From: Caryophanales bacterium UBA4951
GTDB lineage: Bacteria > Bacillota_I > Bacilli_A > RFN20 > CAG-826
Direction of reading: 5' to 3'
NCBI GenBank assembly: GCA_002397465.1
Contig: DHAP01000051.1
Coordinates: 111,754 to 175,753 of the forward strand
DNA: 64,000 bases
Shown here: one piece after another, positions 14,991-23,473 of the stretch
How the letters are laid out: the number at the start of each line of letters is the position of its first letter
How positions within the stretch are numbered: position 1 is the first letter of the stretch
Program-made: the position numbers and the translations under genes
Notes under the pieces: generated by a model
What the model was told of the DNA's origin: nothing
Database searches by the model: none
The model's input: only the letters and a program-made list of their open reading frames with translations

Positions 14991-17594
14991 TCACTTTTTC
15001 TCATCTGAGGGGTCAACGTCAAAGAGCGAGATCTGTTCAAAGGAATTTTCCTTTTCAGCTTCTTCTTGCTCTTTCGGCTCTTCTTTTACAGGCGGAGCGA
15101 AAGACGGGGTCGAGGAGTTGATGAGCAAAGTGTCTTCTTCGCTCACTTCCGCGATTCTCGCTTTGAAAGGGAAAGACTCAGGACGTTTGACGTATTTCTC
15201 CATCGGAGTCAGATAGAAATCCTGGAAAGTGACATCGATTCTGCTGGCGTCCTCAAGCACGGCATCATAGCTGAACGGGGCGGCCTTGTCGCCGATCTTC
15301 CCGACGTAAACGAGCCTATGCGGTTCCTTCTGAAACATGTTGAAGATGACCGTGGCCTTTGAAAGCCTTTGGCTTCTCTCGATATGCGATGTGTCAAAGA
15401 CTCTGGTGGCTCCACGGTTGGTGATAAGGGCGATCTTGCTCTTCTCATCGGGCAAGAAACTAAGCAAGCCAGCGCATTCGCTGCCTTTGAAGCTGGCGGC
15501 TTTGATGCCTCCGGTCTTCGGATTGGTGACGATGATCTCATTCTCGTTATAGAAGACGGCCTTGCCATCGACGGAAGCGAGGAAGAGATCGCTGTTGCCG
15601 CTTGTCTCGGCGATGGAGACCAACTCATCGTCATTGACGAGTTTGAGGGCGCAGATCGGTTTGCTTCTTCTCACGACGGGGAAACTGGAGAGATTGATAC
15701 GCTTGATAAGACCTTTTTTGCTCAAAAGGGCGACGTAGAGGTCATTTCTGAAATTCGAGACCACAAAGCCACCGATGAGTTTTTCCTCAGGGGCAATCGC
15801 AACCAAGAGGTTGGCGTGGAAGCCTTCGTCGTTCCACTTCGTCTCTTTGACTTCGTTGACGGGTATATAGAGATAATTCCCGCGATTTGTGAACAAAAGA
15901 AGGAAATCGGTCGTCGAGCAAAGGACATTGAAAACGAATGCGTCCCCTGATTTGATACCAGGTTTGGCCCCGTTTTGTCCACCAGAGCCTTTCCAGCTCT
16001 TGACGCTCGAACGTTTGATGTATCCGTCTCTCGTCCCAACCACATAAACGTCTTCTTGGGCGATGAGGGCGCGCTTATCGATTTGAGTGTTGGCTTGGGC
16101 TTCCTCGGCCGGTCGAATCTCGGTGAGACGCTTCCCAGAATACTGTTTGGCTATGGCGTTGAGGTCAGCGATGATGAGGTCTTCCCTCAGTGACTGTTCT
16201 TTCAAGAGCCCTTCAAGGATCTTTATTTCAGCCTCCAAGGCTTCTTTTTCTTTTTCCAAGATCGTGACATCGGTATGTGAAAGCTTATAAAGAGGCATCA
16301 TGACGATGGCCTCAGACTGTTCTGGGGTAAAGCCGTATTTGCTCTGAAGGTTGATTTTGGAATCAGCCTTGTCTTTTGAGGCTTTGATGACCTGAATGAC
16401 TTCGTCAAGGATCGACTGGGCTTTGATCAAGCCAGTGACGATCGAAAGACGGGCTTTGTCTTTGGAAAAGCGATAATTGCTTCTTCTTGTGATGACATCG
16501 AGCTGATGCTGGATGTAGCAATCGCAATAAGTGATAAGGTCCATCGAACGAGGATGCCCATCGACGATGGCCATCATGTTCGCGGTGTAATTGGTCTGAA
16601 GCGGGGTCTTGCTCATCAAATAAGCCAAGATAGCTTCCGGCTTCGCATCGTCTTTGAGGTCTATTGCGATCCTCAGTCCGTCTCTATCGGTTTCATCCCT
16701 GACCTCGTCGATGCCGGGAATCGTCTTGTCATGCCTAATTTTGTCGATTGATTTTACGAGTTCGGATTTGTTGACCTGGTAAGGGATCTCGCGAACGATT
16801 ATCTGGGTGGTGCCATCTTCGTTGACGCTGATTTCGGTCCGGCTGGCGACGGTTACGCGGCCATGTCCTGTCCTATAGATGTCCTTAAGTCCTTCCGACT
16901 CATAGATGATGCCGCCAGTCGGGAAATCCGGGCCTGGGACGTAACGAATGAGATCATCGACGTCGCAAGAAGGATGTTTGATCCTGTAAGTGATGGCTTG
17001 GGTTATCTCTTTGAGGTTATGAGGCGGGATCGAGGTCGCGATGCCGACGGCGATTCCTTCGCTGCCATTGCATAAAAGATTCGGGAAACGGGCTGGCAGA
17101 ACCTCAGGCTCTTTCAACGTGTCATCGAAAGTGAGGTTCATTTTGACCGTGTCTTCATCGATGTCACGCAAAAGCTCGTTTGACAAAGAAGAGAGTCTGG
17201 CTTCGGTGTAACGATAGGCGGCTGGGCCGTCTCCGTCGATTGATCCGTTGTTGCCCTGGAAGTCGATCAATGGGTATCTATACGCCCAGTTTTGGGACAT
17301 ATGGACAAGAGCTAAGTAAATCGAAGAGTCGCCGTGTGGGTGGTATTTGCCCATGACGTCGCCGACGATGTGGGCGCATTTCTTGGTTGGCTTGTCGATG
17401 GTGTTTCCGGTATTCCACATATCGAAAAGAATGCGGCGTTGAACCGGCTTGAGCCCATCTCTGGCATCAGGGATGGCGCGGTCTTGGATGACGTCTCTTG
17501 CGTATGAGGCATATTTGTCGCCCATGATCGTATCGAGGGTGTCGATCTCGATGTTCTCTTTGATTGGGGTTATGTTCTTTTCTTTCTTCGCCAT
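14991..17594 (-). CDS. parC: DNA topoisomerase IV subunit A
   Basis: ParC is the DNA-cleaving subunit of topoisomerase IV, which decatenates daughter chromosomes. The 867-residue protein has the breakage-reunion domain with catalytic Tyr129 (AAYRYTEARLS) and the quinolone region HPHGDSSIYLALVHMSQ (residues 85-101). A long coiled-coil around 420-490 and a C-terminal beta-pinwheel follow, ending in an acidic Glu/Lys tail. At the place of ParC Glu84 (S. aureus/B. subtilis numbering) it has Leu94, while the Ser80 equivalent (Ser90) is kept. It follows parE by 2 bp. The ParC rather than GyrA call rests on parE-like partner features and plsY synteny. Confidence 0.92.
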   Translation of the reverse strand: MAKKEKNITPIKENIEIDTLDTIMGDKYASYARDVIQDRAIPDARDGLKPVQRRILFDMWNTGNTIDKPTKKCAHIVGDVMGKYHPHGDSSIYLALVHMSQNWAYRYPLIDFQGNNGSIDGDGPAAYRYTEARLSSLSNELLRDIDEDTVKMNLTFDDTLKEPEVLPARFPNLLCNGSEGIAVGIATSIPPHNLKEITQAITYRIKHPSCDVDDLIRYVPGPDFPTGGIIYESEGLKDIYRTGHGRVTVASRTEISVNEDGTTQIIVREIPYQVNKSELVKSIDKIRHDKTIPGIDEVRDETDRDGLRIAIDLKDDAKPEAILAYLMSKTPLQTNYTANMMAIVDGHPRSMDLITYCDCYIQHQLDVITRRSNYRFSKDKARLSIVTGLIKAQSILDEVIQVIKASKDKADSKINLQSKYGFTPEQSEAIVMMPLYKLSHTDVTILEKEKEALEAEIKILEGLLKEQSLREDLIIADLNAIAKQYSGKRLTEIRPAEEAQANTQIDKRALIAQEDVYVVGTRDGYIKRSSVKSWKGSGGQNGAKPGIKSGDAFVFNVLCSTTDFLLLFTNRGNYLYIPVNEVKETKWNDEGFHANLLVAIAPEEKLIGGFVVSNFRNDLYVALLSKKGLIKRINLSSFPVVRRSKPICALKLVNDDELVSIAETSGNSDLFLASVDGKAVFYNENEIIVTNPKTGGIKAASFKGSECAGLLSFLPDEKSKIALITNRGATRVFDTSHIERSQRLSKATVIFNMFQKEPHRLVYVGKIGDKAAPFSYDAVLEDASRIDVTFQDFYLTPMEKYVKRPESFPFKARIAEVSEEDTLLINSSTPSFAPPVKEEPKEQEEAEKENSFEQISLFDVDPSDEKK

Positions 17595-17596
17595 CG

Positions 17597-19546
17597 TTAT
17601 TTGTCCTTAAGCTGATCTTCAAAGGTGTCGACCAAGTCGAAATCGACGTTCTCTTGGATCCAGTTCCATCTTTGGGATGAGTCTTTGCCCATCAAGACGC
17701 TGATACGCTTCTCCACCACCAACGGGTCGTCAATTTTCACGCGAAGGAGGACACGGCTCTTTTTGTTCATGGTCGTGGCCGCCAATTGATCGGCGTTCAT
17801 TTCGCCAAGTCCTTTATAACGGTTGATGCCGTACCCGGGCCCGATTTTCTCTTTGGCGGGGTTGAGGTCTTCTTCCCTCCAGCAATAGACATGCTGTTTG
17901 GGGTCGCTCTTACGATAAACCCTATATAAAGGCGGCTGAGCGATGTAGACCATGCCTTTGTCGATCAAAGGCTTCATGTAGTTATAAAAGAAAGTCAGCA
18001 AAAGAGTCTGAATGTGTGAGCCATCGGTATCAGCATCGGTCATGATGATGATCTTGCCATAATGGCTTTCCTCGACGTCGAAGTCCTGTCCGACCCCGGC
18101 TCCGATTGTTTGGATGAGCGTGCTCATCTCAAGGTTCTCAATCATGCGCTGCATGCTGACGGTATCGGTGTTCAAAGGCTTGCCACGAAGCGGCAAAATA
18201 GCCTGATGGAGTCTGTCTCTGCCAGTCTTGGCAGAACCACCGGCGGAATCGCCCTCGACGATGAAGAGCTCGTTTTCTTTGTAGTCCTTGCTTTGGGCGG
18301 CGGCCAATTTGTCGGAAATCATCAAGTCGACTTTCTTGGTCTTGTTGCCCCTGGCCGCCTCTTTGGCTTTTCTGGCGGCTTCACGCGCGTCTTTGGAAGC
18401 TTGGCATTTATGGATGATGTCCAAAGCAAAGTCTTTGTGCTCGTTTAGATAATATGAGAGATAAGAATCGAGGATGTTTCCGACAACCGGGCCGGCTTCA
18501 GGGCTTCCGAGCTTTCCTTTGGTCTGGCCTTCGTATTCAAGTTTGTCTTCAGGGATCTTCACGGAAATGATGGCAGTCAGGCCTTCACGGATGTCGGCGC
18601 CGTCTATCGACTGATTCGGTTTGATGACTTCATTGAGCAGCGCCCAGTTGTTAAGGCATTTGGTCAAGGCGCCTTTAAAACCGACCTCGTGGGTGCCGCC
18701 ATCAGCGGTCCTCACGTCGTTGGCGTAGCTATAGATGTTTTCGTTGTAGTCGCTATTGCACCAGGCCATGGCGATTTCGACTTGGATAGAGTTAAGCTTG
18801 TCGCTGAAATCGATGATCTCGCCGATCGGAGTCTTGTTTTGAATCATGCTGGCCACGTATTCGCGAAGGCCATGCTCAGTGTAGAACTCATGGGAGTTCC
18901 CGGTGTTTTCGTCTTTCAGGATGAAATGGACGCCGGTGAGAAGATAGCTCTTCTCTTCCAGGCGGTTATAAATGGTGTCCCAAGAGAATTTGACGTTGGG
19001 GAAAATCTTCGGATCGGGTTTGAAACGAACAGTGGTTCCGTGCTTTTTGGTGTTTCCCAAAACGGTAAGCGGAGTTTCAAGCGCCCCACCGTTATGGAAC
19101 TTTATTTCATAGGCCTTGCCTTCACGGTAAACAGTGACGGAAAGGCTCTCCGACAAAGCATTGGTTACCGTGGCGCCGACGCCATGAAGACCAGCTGAGG
19201 TCTGATATATCTTGCTGTTGAACTTTCCGCCTGAATGCAAGGTGGTGTAAATGAGCTGGACTGCTGGGACTTTGAGCTTTGGATGGATGTCGACAGGAAC
19301 GCCACGCCCCTCATCTTCGACCTGAATAGATCCGTCTTTGAACATCGTGACGGTGATTTTGTCTCCGAATCCGTTGACGGCTTCGTCGACCGCGTTATCG
19401 ACTATTTCCCAAACCAAATGGTGAAGGCCAGTAAGGTTTGTGCTGCCGATGTACATGCCAGGGCGTTTTCTGACGCCTTCGAGTTCGCTTAAAACCTCGA
19501 TGTCTTTGGCTGTGTAGTTCTCTTCTGCTTGCTCAATGTCTATCAT
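17597..19546 (-). CDS. parE: DNA topoisomerase IV subunit B
   Basis: ParE is the ATPase subunit of topoisomerase IV. The 649-residue length and YIGSTNLTGLHHLVWEIVDNAVDEA (GHKL ATP site) fit ParE rather than the longer GyrB. Further motifs are VEDEGRGVPVDIHPK, LHGVGATVTNALS, the Toprim EGDSAGGSAKTGRD and MTDADTDGSHIQTLLL, and the C-terminal RYKGLGEMNADQL. An extended -10 promoter lies upstream and no clear SD is present. It is divergent from plsY, the same arrangement as yneS/parE in B. subtilis. Confidence 0.94.
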   Translation of the reverse strand: MIDIEQAEENYTAKDIEVLSELEGVRKRPGMYIGSTNLTGLHHLVWEIVDNAVDEAVNGFGDKITVTMFKDGSIQVEDEGRGVPVDIHPKLKVPAVQLIYTTLHSGGKFNSKIYQTSAGLHGVGATVTNALSESLSVTVYREGKAYEIKFHNGGALETPLTVLGNTKKHGTTVRFKPDPKIFPNVKFSWDTIYNRLEEKSYLLTGVHFILKDENTGNSHEFYTEHGLREYVASMIQNKTPIGEIIDFSDKLNSIQVEIAMAWCNSDYNENIYSYANDVRTADGGTHEVGFKGALTKCLNNWALLNEVIKPNQSIDGADIREGLTAIISVKIPEDKLEYEGQTKGKLGSPEAGPVVGNILDSYLSYYLNEHKDFALDIIHKCQASKDAREAARKAKEAARGNKTKKVDLMISDKLAAAQSKDYKENELFIVEGDSAGGSAKTGRDRLHQAILPLRGKPLNTDTVSMQRMIENLEMSTLIQTIGAGVGQDFDVEESHYGKIIIMTDADTDGSHIQTLLLTFFYNYMKPLIDKGMVYIAQPPLYRVYRKSDPKQHVYCWREEDLNPAKEKIGPGYGINRYKGLGEMNADQLAATTMNKKSRVLLRVKIDDPLVVEKRISVLMGKDSSQRWNWIQENVDFDLVDTFEDQLKDK

Positions 19547-19578
19547 GATTTGTTGGGGTTGGTTCTATTCGGTTTGTA

Positions 19579-19625
19579 ATTATAACAAACTTGGATTGAA
19601 AAACGTAGCGCTATTATACGATAAT
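19579..19625. promoter_or_regulatory. Divergent promoters of parE and plsY
   Basis: For parE (-): extended -10 TGTTATAAT (19579-19587), giving a ~26-nt leader. For plsY (+): TTGAAA (19596-19601), 18-bp spacer, GATAAT (19620-19625). The two promoters share about 45 bp, so they may interfere with each other. Confidence 0.6.
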
Positions 19626-19653
19626 AGAAGCCTGAAATCGAAGGAATATCTCC

Positions 19654-20382
19654 ATGAACCCAATTGTAGGAAACATTCTCGTTGCGGTAAGCTGCTTTCT
19701 TTTTGGTTACCTTATCGGTGGGATTCCGAATGGCGTGATCATCGGACGGATATTTTTCGGCAAAGATCCTAGAGATTATGGGAGCCACAATTCAGGCGGC
19801 ACCAATTCAGGCCGTGTTTTCGGCAAATGGATAGGTTTTCTCGTCATCTTTCTCGACATGATGAAGGCGGTAATAGCTTTCTATGCCGTCTGGGCTGTCA
19901 TTCGTTTCTCGTCGCTTCAAACCACTACGCCTTTATGGGATGACGGAGTGTTCTATATTTGGCTGACGGGCCTCGGTGTTTCAGTCGGCCATTGCTGGTC
20001 TCCTTATCTCAATTTCAAAGGTGGCAAGACCGTGGCTTGTTTCATGGGTTTGGTCGGCGGAACTTCCTGGCTTGGCTTCATCGTTTGCTGCTTATCGTTC
20101 TTCCCGTTCCTCTTCCAAAAGAAAATCGTCTCCCGCTCGTCTTTATTCTCTGGGGCGATCATCGTGGCTTTCGAATGGGTGATGTATCTCATCGTTGCTT
20201 TGAGCGGATGGGATGGGACCATCCTGATGTGGAACTTTGGGGCTGGAGGCGGCCTCTTCTTTGGCTGGGAAAGCGCAAGCGTCGTCACAGCAGTCTACCT
20301 TATTATGGTTTTAAGACATTCCCAGAATATCAAACGCCTCAAGGCCGGAACCGAGTCAAAACTTGACTGGAGTGGTAAATAA
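19654..20382 (+). CDS. plsY: Glycerol-3-phosphate acyltransferase PlsY
   Basis: PlsY acylates glycerol 3-phosphate with acyl-phosphate in the first step of membrane phospholipid synthesis. The 242-residue protein is longer than the usual ~190-210, apparently through larger loops. Conserved motifs: YLIGGIPNGVIIGR at the first helix, GSHNSGGTNSGRVFGKW (phosphate-binding motif of the family) and GHCWSPYLNFKGGKTVACFMG (acyl-phosphate region). About six to seven membrane segments are visible. SD GAAGGAAT precedes the start. It is one of only eight + genes right of the putative terminus. Confidence 0.93.
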   Translation: MNPIVGNILVAVSCFLFGYLIGGIPNGVIIGRIFFGKDPRDYGSHNSGGTNSGRVFGKWIGFLVIFLDMMKAVIAFYAVWAVIRFSSLQTTTPLWDDGVFYIWLTGLGVSVGHCWSPYLNFKGGKTVACFMGLVGGTSWLGFIVCCLSFFPFLFQKKIVSRSSLFSGAIIVAFEWVMYLIVALSGWDGTILMWNFGAGGGLFFGWESASVVTAVYLIMVLRHSQNIKRLKAGTESKLDWSGK

Positions 20383-20533
20383 TTAGTAGTTATTTGTAAC
20401 ATTATTTTCGACTGTGGATAACTAGATAAATCAAAATTATATGACATTTTAATTCGATGATGCCTATGTTTTTGATTGACGTTTTTGTAATTGTCCGTTC
20501 AATTCTCTAAAATTGACGTAAAAATTATCCCAA
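20383..20533. other. AT-rich intergenic stretch with TTAGTAG and a DnaA box
   Basis: TTAGTAG (20383-20389) starts right after the plsY stop; TGTGGATAA (20413-20421), a perfect DnaA box, follows. The last bases TGTGGATAACTA are shared with the copy at 11105. No gene or + terminator was found here. Confidence 0.4.
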
Positions 20534-20560
20534 TAAAAAAGCCCTCGATTTGGAGGGCTT
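20534..20560 (-). terminator. Intrinsic terminator after yneF
   Basis: On the - strand AAGCCCTC pairs with GAGGGCTT (loop CAAATC), followed by TTTTTATT. It ends the efp-yneF transcript. Confidence 0.85.
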
Positions 20561-20586
20561 ATAAACTTGTTAAGGCAGCACTGCTG

Positions 20587-20808
20587 CTACATGTTTTTCT
20601 TCATCGAATTCATGACGGCACGGATTTGAGCCTCTGATGGCTTACGCCCCATTTGGCTGAACATCGCACGGATCATGGCTTCATTGACTGGAGGGTTCTT
20701 TTCCATCTCTCTCTTCATAAGAGCTCTCGCTCCGAAGAATCCGATGGCTAAGCCAGCGATAAGACAAAGAATTAGATAGAGGACAAATTGCCAAACCTCG
20801 ATGGTCAT
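20587..20808 (-). CDS. yneF: UPF0154 (YneF-like) small membrane protein
   Basis: A 73-residue protein with one N-terminal membrane segment (residues 5-28, WQFVLYLILCLIAGLAIGFF) and a cytoplasmic tail carrying the family signature NPPVNEAMIRAMFSQMGRKPSEAQI. The family is widespread in Bacillota; its function is unknown. It starts 2 bp after the efp stop, so it is in the same transcript. Confidence 0.92.
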   Translation of the reverse strand: MTIEVWQFVLYLILCLIAGLAIGFFGARALMKREMEKNPPVNEAMIRAMFSQMGRKPSEAQIRAVMNSMKKNM

Positions 20809-20810
20809 GG

Positions 20811-21368
20811 TTAGGCCCTCTTATCGTATTTGCCTGTCGTGGTGTCCACTAAGACTTTTTCACCAGCGTTGATGAAGAGCGGAATTCTGATCTTGAGTCC
20901 AGTTTCCAAGGTGGCATCTTTCGATCCGCCGTTTGTGACTGTGTCTCCACGGACACCAGGTTCGCACTCGGTGACGGTCAAGGCAACTTTGGCTGGAAGC
21001 TCGACTCCGAGGATCTCATCTTCATACGAGACGATGATGACCTCACAGTTCGGGGCGAGATATGGAATCTCGTGAACAAGGTTCTGCTTCGGAAGCTCGA
21101 CTTGATCGTATGTTTTCGGATCCATAAAGACCAAAGTGGTTCCTGAATCATAGAGATACTGCATGGTTCTCTTTGTAATCGAAACGATTTGAACATCGTA
21201 CCCACTGTTACGGGCTATCTCGATGACGGCACCGGTGCGGATGTTCTTAACTTTGACTTTGGCCACCATCTTACGCATGGCGGTCTTGTTGAGCAAAATA
21301 TCAAGGACTTGATACAGGGTATCCTCGTCTTCAAAGTAATTGCCCGGGCGTAATTCTGTAACGTTCAT
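20811..21368 (-). CDS. efp: Translation elongation factor P
   Basis: EF-P rescues ribosomes stalled at proline runs. The 185-residue protein has all three beta domains, with the C-terminal signature TVTECEPGVRGDTVTNGGSKDATLETGL. The N-terminal domain loop that reaches the peptidyl-transferase centre is unusual. A gapless alignment from YQVLD to KNIRTGA with the family pattern KPGKG gives KTAMR (residues 28-32), so the normally modified lysine is Met31, followed by Arg32 and Lys33. SD AAAGGAGA precedes the start. The promoter has an extended -10, and a DnaA-box sequence sits at the -35 position. Confidence 0.95.
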   Translation of the reverse strand: MNVTELRPGNYFEDEDTLYQVLDILLNKTAMRKMVAKVKVKNIRTGAVIEIARNSGYDVQIVSITKRTMQYLYDSGTTLVFMDPKTYDQVELPKQNLVHEIPYLAPNCEVIIVSYEDEILGVELPAKVALTVTECEPGVRGDTVTNGGSKDATLETGLKIRIPLFINAGEKVLVDTTTGKYDKRA

Positions 21369-21401
21369 ACTTAAAAATCTCCTTTACTACGCGGTTGGTA
21401 T

Positions 21402-21430
21402 TCTATACCAATGCCGCTTGATTATCCACA
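21402..21430 (-). promoter_or_regulatory. efp promoter with overlapping DnaA-box sequence
   Basis: On the - strand TGGTATAGA is an extended -10 (21402-21410). The 9-mer TTATCCACA (21422-21430 on the + strand) lies where a -35 would be. Whether DnaA binds here is unknown. Confidence 0.5.
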
Positions 21431-21460
21431 TTTTTAGGCCTTCAAGTCCGATGGGCGCTT

Positions 21461-21482
21461 AAAAAACGGCCATTTGCCGCTT
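21461..21482 (-). terminator. Putative terminator after the MBL-fold hydrolase gene
   Basis: On the - strand AGCGGC pairs with GCCGTT (one G-U), then a T run. Confidence 0.6.
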
Positions 21483-21509
21483 CCGAGTCTCAATAAAGTC
21501 GATGGACTA

Positions 21510-22133
21510 TCAATGAAAGGCTTCGTTGTAGGCTAACTCGTTTCCAATCGTCGTCGCTTCGCCATGTCCCGGGTAGACTTTGGTGGAAATCGGGAGTTTG
21601 GCAAGTTTTCGTAACGAGGAATCGATGGTTCTGTTGCTTCCTCCAGGGAGGTCGCTTCTTCCGATTCCTAGATGGAACAAAGTGTCTCCGGAGAAAAGGA
21701 CGTGCTCATCTTCAAGATAGTAGCAAACGCTTCCCGGAGTATGAAAGGGAGTCGCTATGACTTTGAAAATGTATTTTCCGAGTTTGACTTCATCCTCATC
21801 GTCGAACTCATATTGGTTAAGACCGCCTAAAACAATCGGCTGGTCCTCATTTTTCGAGAGATTCAATTCTGGGTCTGAAAGATATTCGGAGTCGGCTTCG
21901 GAAATAAAAACCGGAGCCTGGTGGGTCAAACTCATCAAGCCTCCGATGTGATCATAATGGCCGTGCGTGATCAAATAGGCTAAGCAACGCTTATGATGCT
22001 TTTCGATGTAGTTATCCAAGGAAGAGTTCTTGTTGTATCCAGGATCCACCACAATGCAAGAATCGCCTTCTTCTCCGATGACATAGGTATTGCATTCCTC
22101 GCCGCCGTGGTAGAGTTTGGCAATCTTGATCAT
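21510..22133 (-). CDS. MBL-fold metal hydrolase (YqgX/glyoxalase II-like)
   Basis: A 207-residue metallo-beta-lactamase-fold hydrolase of the short YqgX/GloB-like group. The metal-binding motif THGHYDHIGG (residues ~56-65) is complete, followed by the downstream metal ligands in TPFHTPGSVCYYLED, LFSGDTLFHLGIGRSDLPGG and VYPGHGEATTIGNE. It lacks the C-terminal glyoxalase II domain, so a thioester hydrolase or persulfide role cannot be decided. It follows rpmG after a terminator and has no clear SD. Confidence 0.88.
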   Translation of the reverse strand: MIKIAKLYHGGEECNTYVIGEEGDSCIVVDPGYNKNSSLDNYIEKHHKRCLAYLITHGHYDHIGGLMSLTHQAPVFISEADSEYLSDPELNLSKNEDQPIVLGGLNQYEFDDEDEVKLGKYIFKVIATPFHTPGSVCYYLEDEHVLFSGDTLFHLGIGRSDLPGGSNRTIDSSLRKLAKLPISTKVYPGHGEATTIGNELAYNEAFH

Positions 22134-22140
22134 CAGGAAT

Positions 22141-22166
22141 AAAAAAATAAGGCCGAAGCCTTATTT
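22141..22166 (-). terminator. Intrinsic terminator of rpmG
   Basis: On the - strand AATAAGGC, loop TTCG, GCCTTATT, then T7. The 5' arm overlaps the rpmG stop codon. Confidence 0.9.
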
Positions 22167-22322
22167 AGCCTCCTTATGGAGCGTCATCTTGTTGCAGCGT
22201 GGGCAGAACTTCATGATTTCCATTTTGTTAGGATGCGACTTCTTGTTGCGGGTGGAGATGTAATTCTGTTCGCCGCAGATAGAGCACTTTAAGGTAATGT
22301 TATCGCGTTTGGATTTGGCCAT
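22161..22322 (-). CDS. rpmG: 50S ribosomal protein L33
   Basis: A 53-residue ribosomal protein. The translation starts MAKSKRDNITLKCSICG and continues with NYISTRNKKSHPNKMEIMKFCPRC-like sequence, the L33 signature with two Cys pairs (C13-C16 and C40-C43) that make a zinc ribbon. It is the zinc-binding (C+) form. The start is the ATG at 22322; the stop overlaps its terminator. L33 paralogues are common in Bacillota; only this copy is in the window. Confidence 0.95.
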   Translation of the reverse strand: MAKSKRDNITLKCSICGEQNYISTRNKKSHPNKMEIMKFCPRCNKMTLHKEAK

Positions 22323-22405
22323 TGTTTTTCACACTTCTTTCTTTTAGCGGTTGTAATCCTAGCATAGACTCCGCCAATTATCTACAAGAATTCGTGGAAA
22401 TGCGT

Positions 22406-22423
22406 TAAAATGCTTTTCATATG
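22406..22423 (+). promoter_or_regulatory. -10 element of ispG, short or no leader
   Basis: TAAAAT (22406-22411) is nine bases before the ATG at 22421, leaving 2-3 nt of leader at most and no SD. Confidence 0.45.
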
Positions 22424-23473
22424 AAGCAAAGAGAAACGACACGTAGTGTCGCCTTGGGGCAGTTAAGCCTTGGGGGCAATGACCATGTCTACGTCCAGAG
22501 CATGTGCAATATCAAGACATCCCGTTATGAGGAAGTGAGCGAGCAAATCAATCGCTGTGCTGCCCTAGGAGCCGAGATTATGCGCGTTTCCGTTTTGGAT
22601 TTCGAAGATGCCGCCGCAATAAAAGAGATAAAGAAGAGAACGTCGATTCCCCTTGTGGCCGACATTCATATCGACCATCGCTTGGCTTTAGCAAGCCTTG
22701 AATCCGGCGTCGATGCCATTAGGATCAACCCCGGAAACATCGGCGACATCCAAAAAATCAAGGAAGTTGTCGAAGCCTGCAAACTCGCTCACGCGCCCAT
22801 CAGAATAGGCGTCAACTCCGGAAGCCTTGATAAGTCCGTCTACTATGGCAAGGATTTGATCAAAGGCGAGTATCTTTTCGAATCAGCTGAGAAACATGTG
22901 AAGATTCTTGAGAGCCTTGATTTCCATGACATCGTCATCTCCTTGAAAGGCTCTTCAGTCGAAGAGACCATTGAGGCTTATCGCTTGGCCGCCAAACGCT
23001 TCCCCTATCCGCTTCATCTCGGCATTACCGAGGCTGGGCCGAAGGATATTGGACTAATCCGCTCGGCTGCCGGGCTTTCGCCGCTGCTTTTGGATGGCAT
23101 AGGGAACACGATTCGCATTTCCTTGAGCGATGAGCCTGAGGAAGAGATAAAAGCCTGCAACCGACTTCTTCATGATCTCGACCTGAAGAAAGATTATCCG
23201 ACTTTCATTTCCTGCCCAACATGCGGGCGTACGCAAGTAAATCTCATTCCTTTGGCCAAGAAAGTCCTCATCTACCTAGAAGAAAACCACATTAACAAGA
23301 CCGTGGCCATCATGGGTTGCATCGTCAACGGGCCTGGCGAAGCGAGACACGCCGATTTGGGCGCGGCCGGCGGAAAAGGCTGCTGGGCCATTTTCAAAAA
23401 AGGCGAAGTCATCAAAACCGTTGATGAGAAAGATGTTTATCTTACCCTTGTCGAAGAAATCAACAAGTTATAG
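22421..23473 (+). CDS. ispG: 4-hydroxy-3-methylbut-2-enyl diphosphate synthase
   Basis: IspG (GcpE) reduces MEcPP to HMBPP with a [4Fe-4S] cluster, the sixth step of the MEP pathway. The 350-residue protein has the TIM-barrel part (VYVQSMCNIKTSR, LVADIHIDHRLAL, AIRINPGNIGD) and the cluster-binding part: FISCPTCGRTQVNL with two cysteines, then MGCIVNGPGEARHADLG with the third Cys and the Glu ligand. Its end overlaps the convergent nfo gene by 6 bp. No SD is visible; the promoter predicts a nearly leaderless mRNA. Confidence 0.95.
   Translation: MKQRETTRSVALGQLSLGGNDHVYVQSMCNIKTSRYEEVSEQINRCAALGAEIMRVSVLDFEDAAAIKEIKKRTSIPLVADIHIDHRLALASLESGVDAIRINPGNIGDIQKIKEVVEACKLAHAPIRIGVNSGSLDKSVYYGKDLIKGEYLFESAEKHVKILESLDFHDIVISLKGSSVEETIEAYRLAAKRFPYPLHLGITEAGPKDIGLIRSAAGLSPLLLDGIGNTIRISLSDEPEEEIKACNRLLHDLDLKKDYPTFISCPTCGRTQVNLIPLAKKVLIYLEENHINKTVAIMGCIVNGPGEARHADLGAAGGKGCWAIFKKGEVIKTVDEKDVYLTLVEEINKL

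Noticed and set aside
15369..15950. Long + strand ORF of 193 codons inside parC
   Set aside because: It is antisense to a clear ParC reading frame and its product resembles no family; a shadow caused by codon bias.
18689..19198. 169-codon + strand ORF inside parE
   Set aside because: Antisense shadow of the conserved ParE ATPase region.
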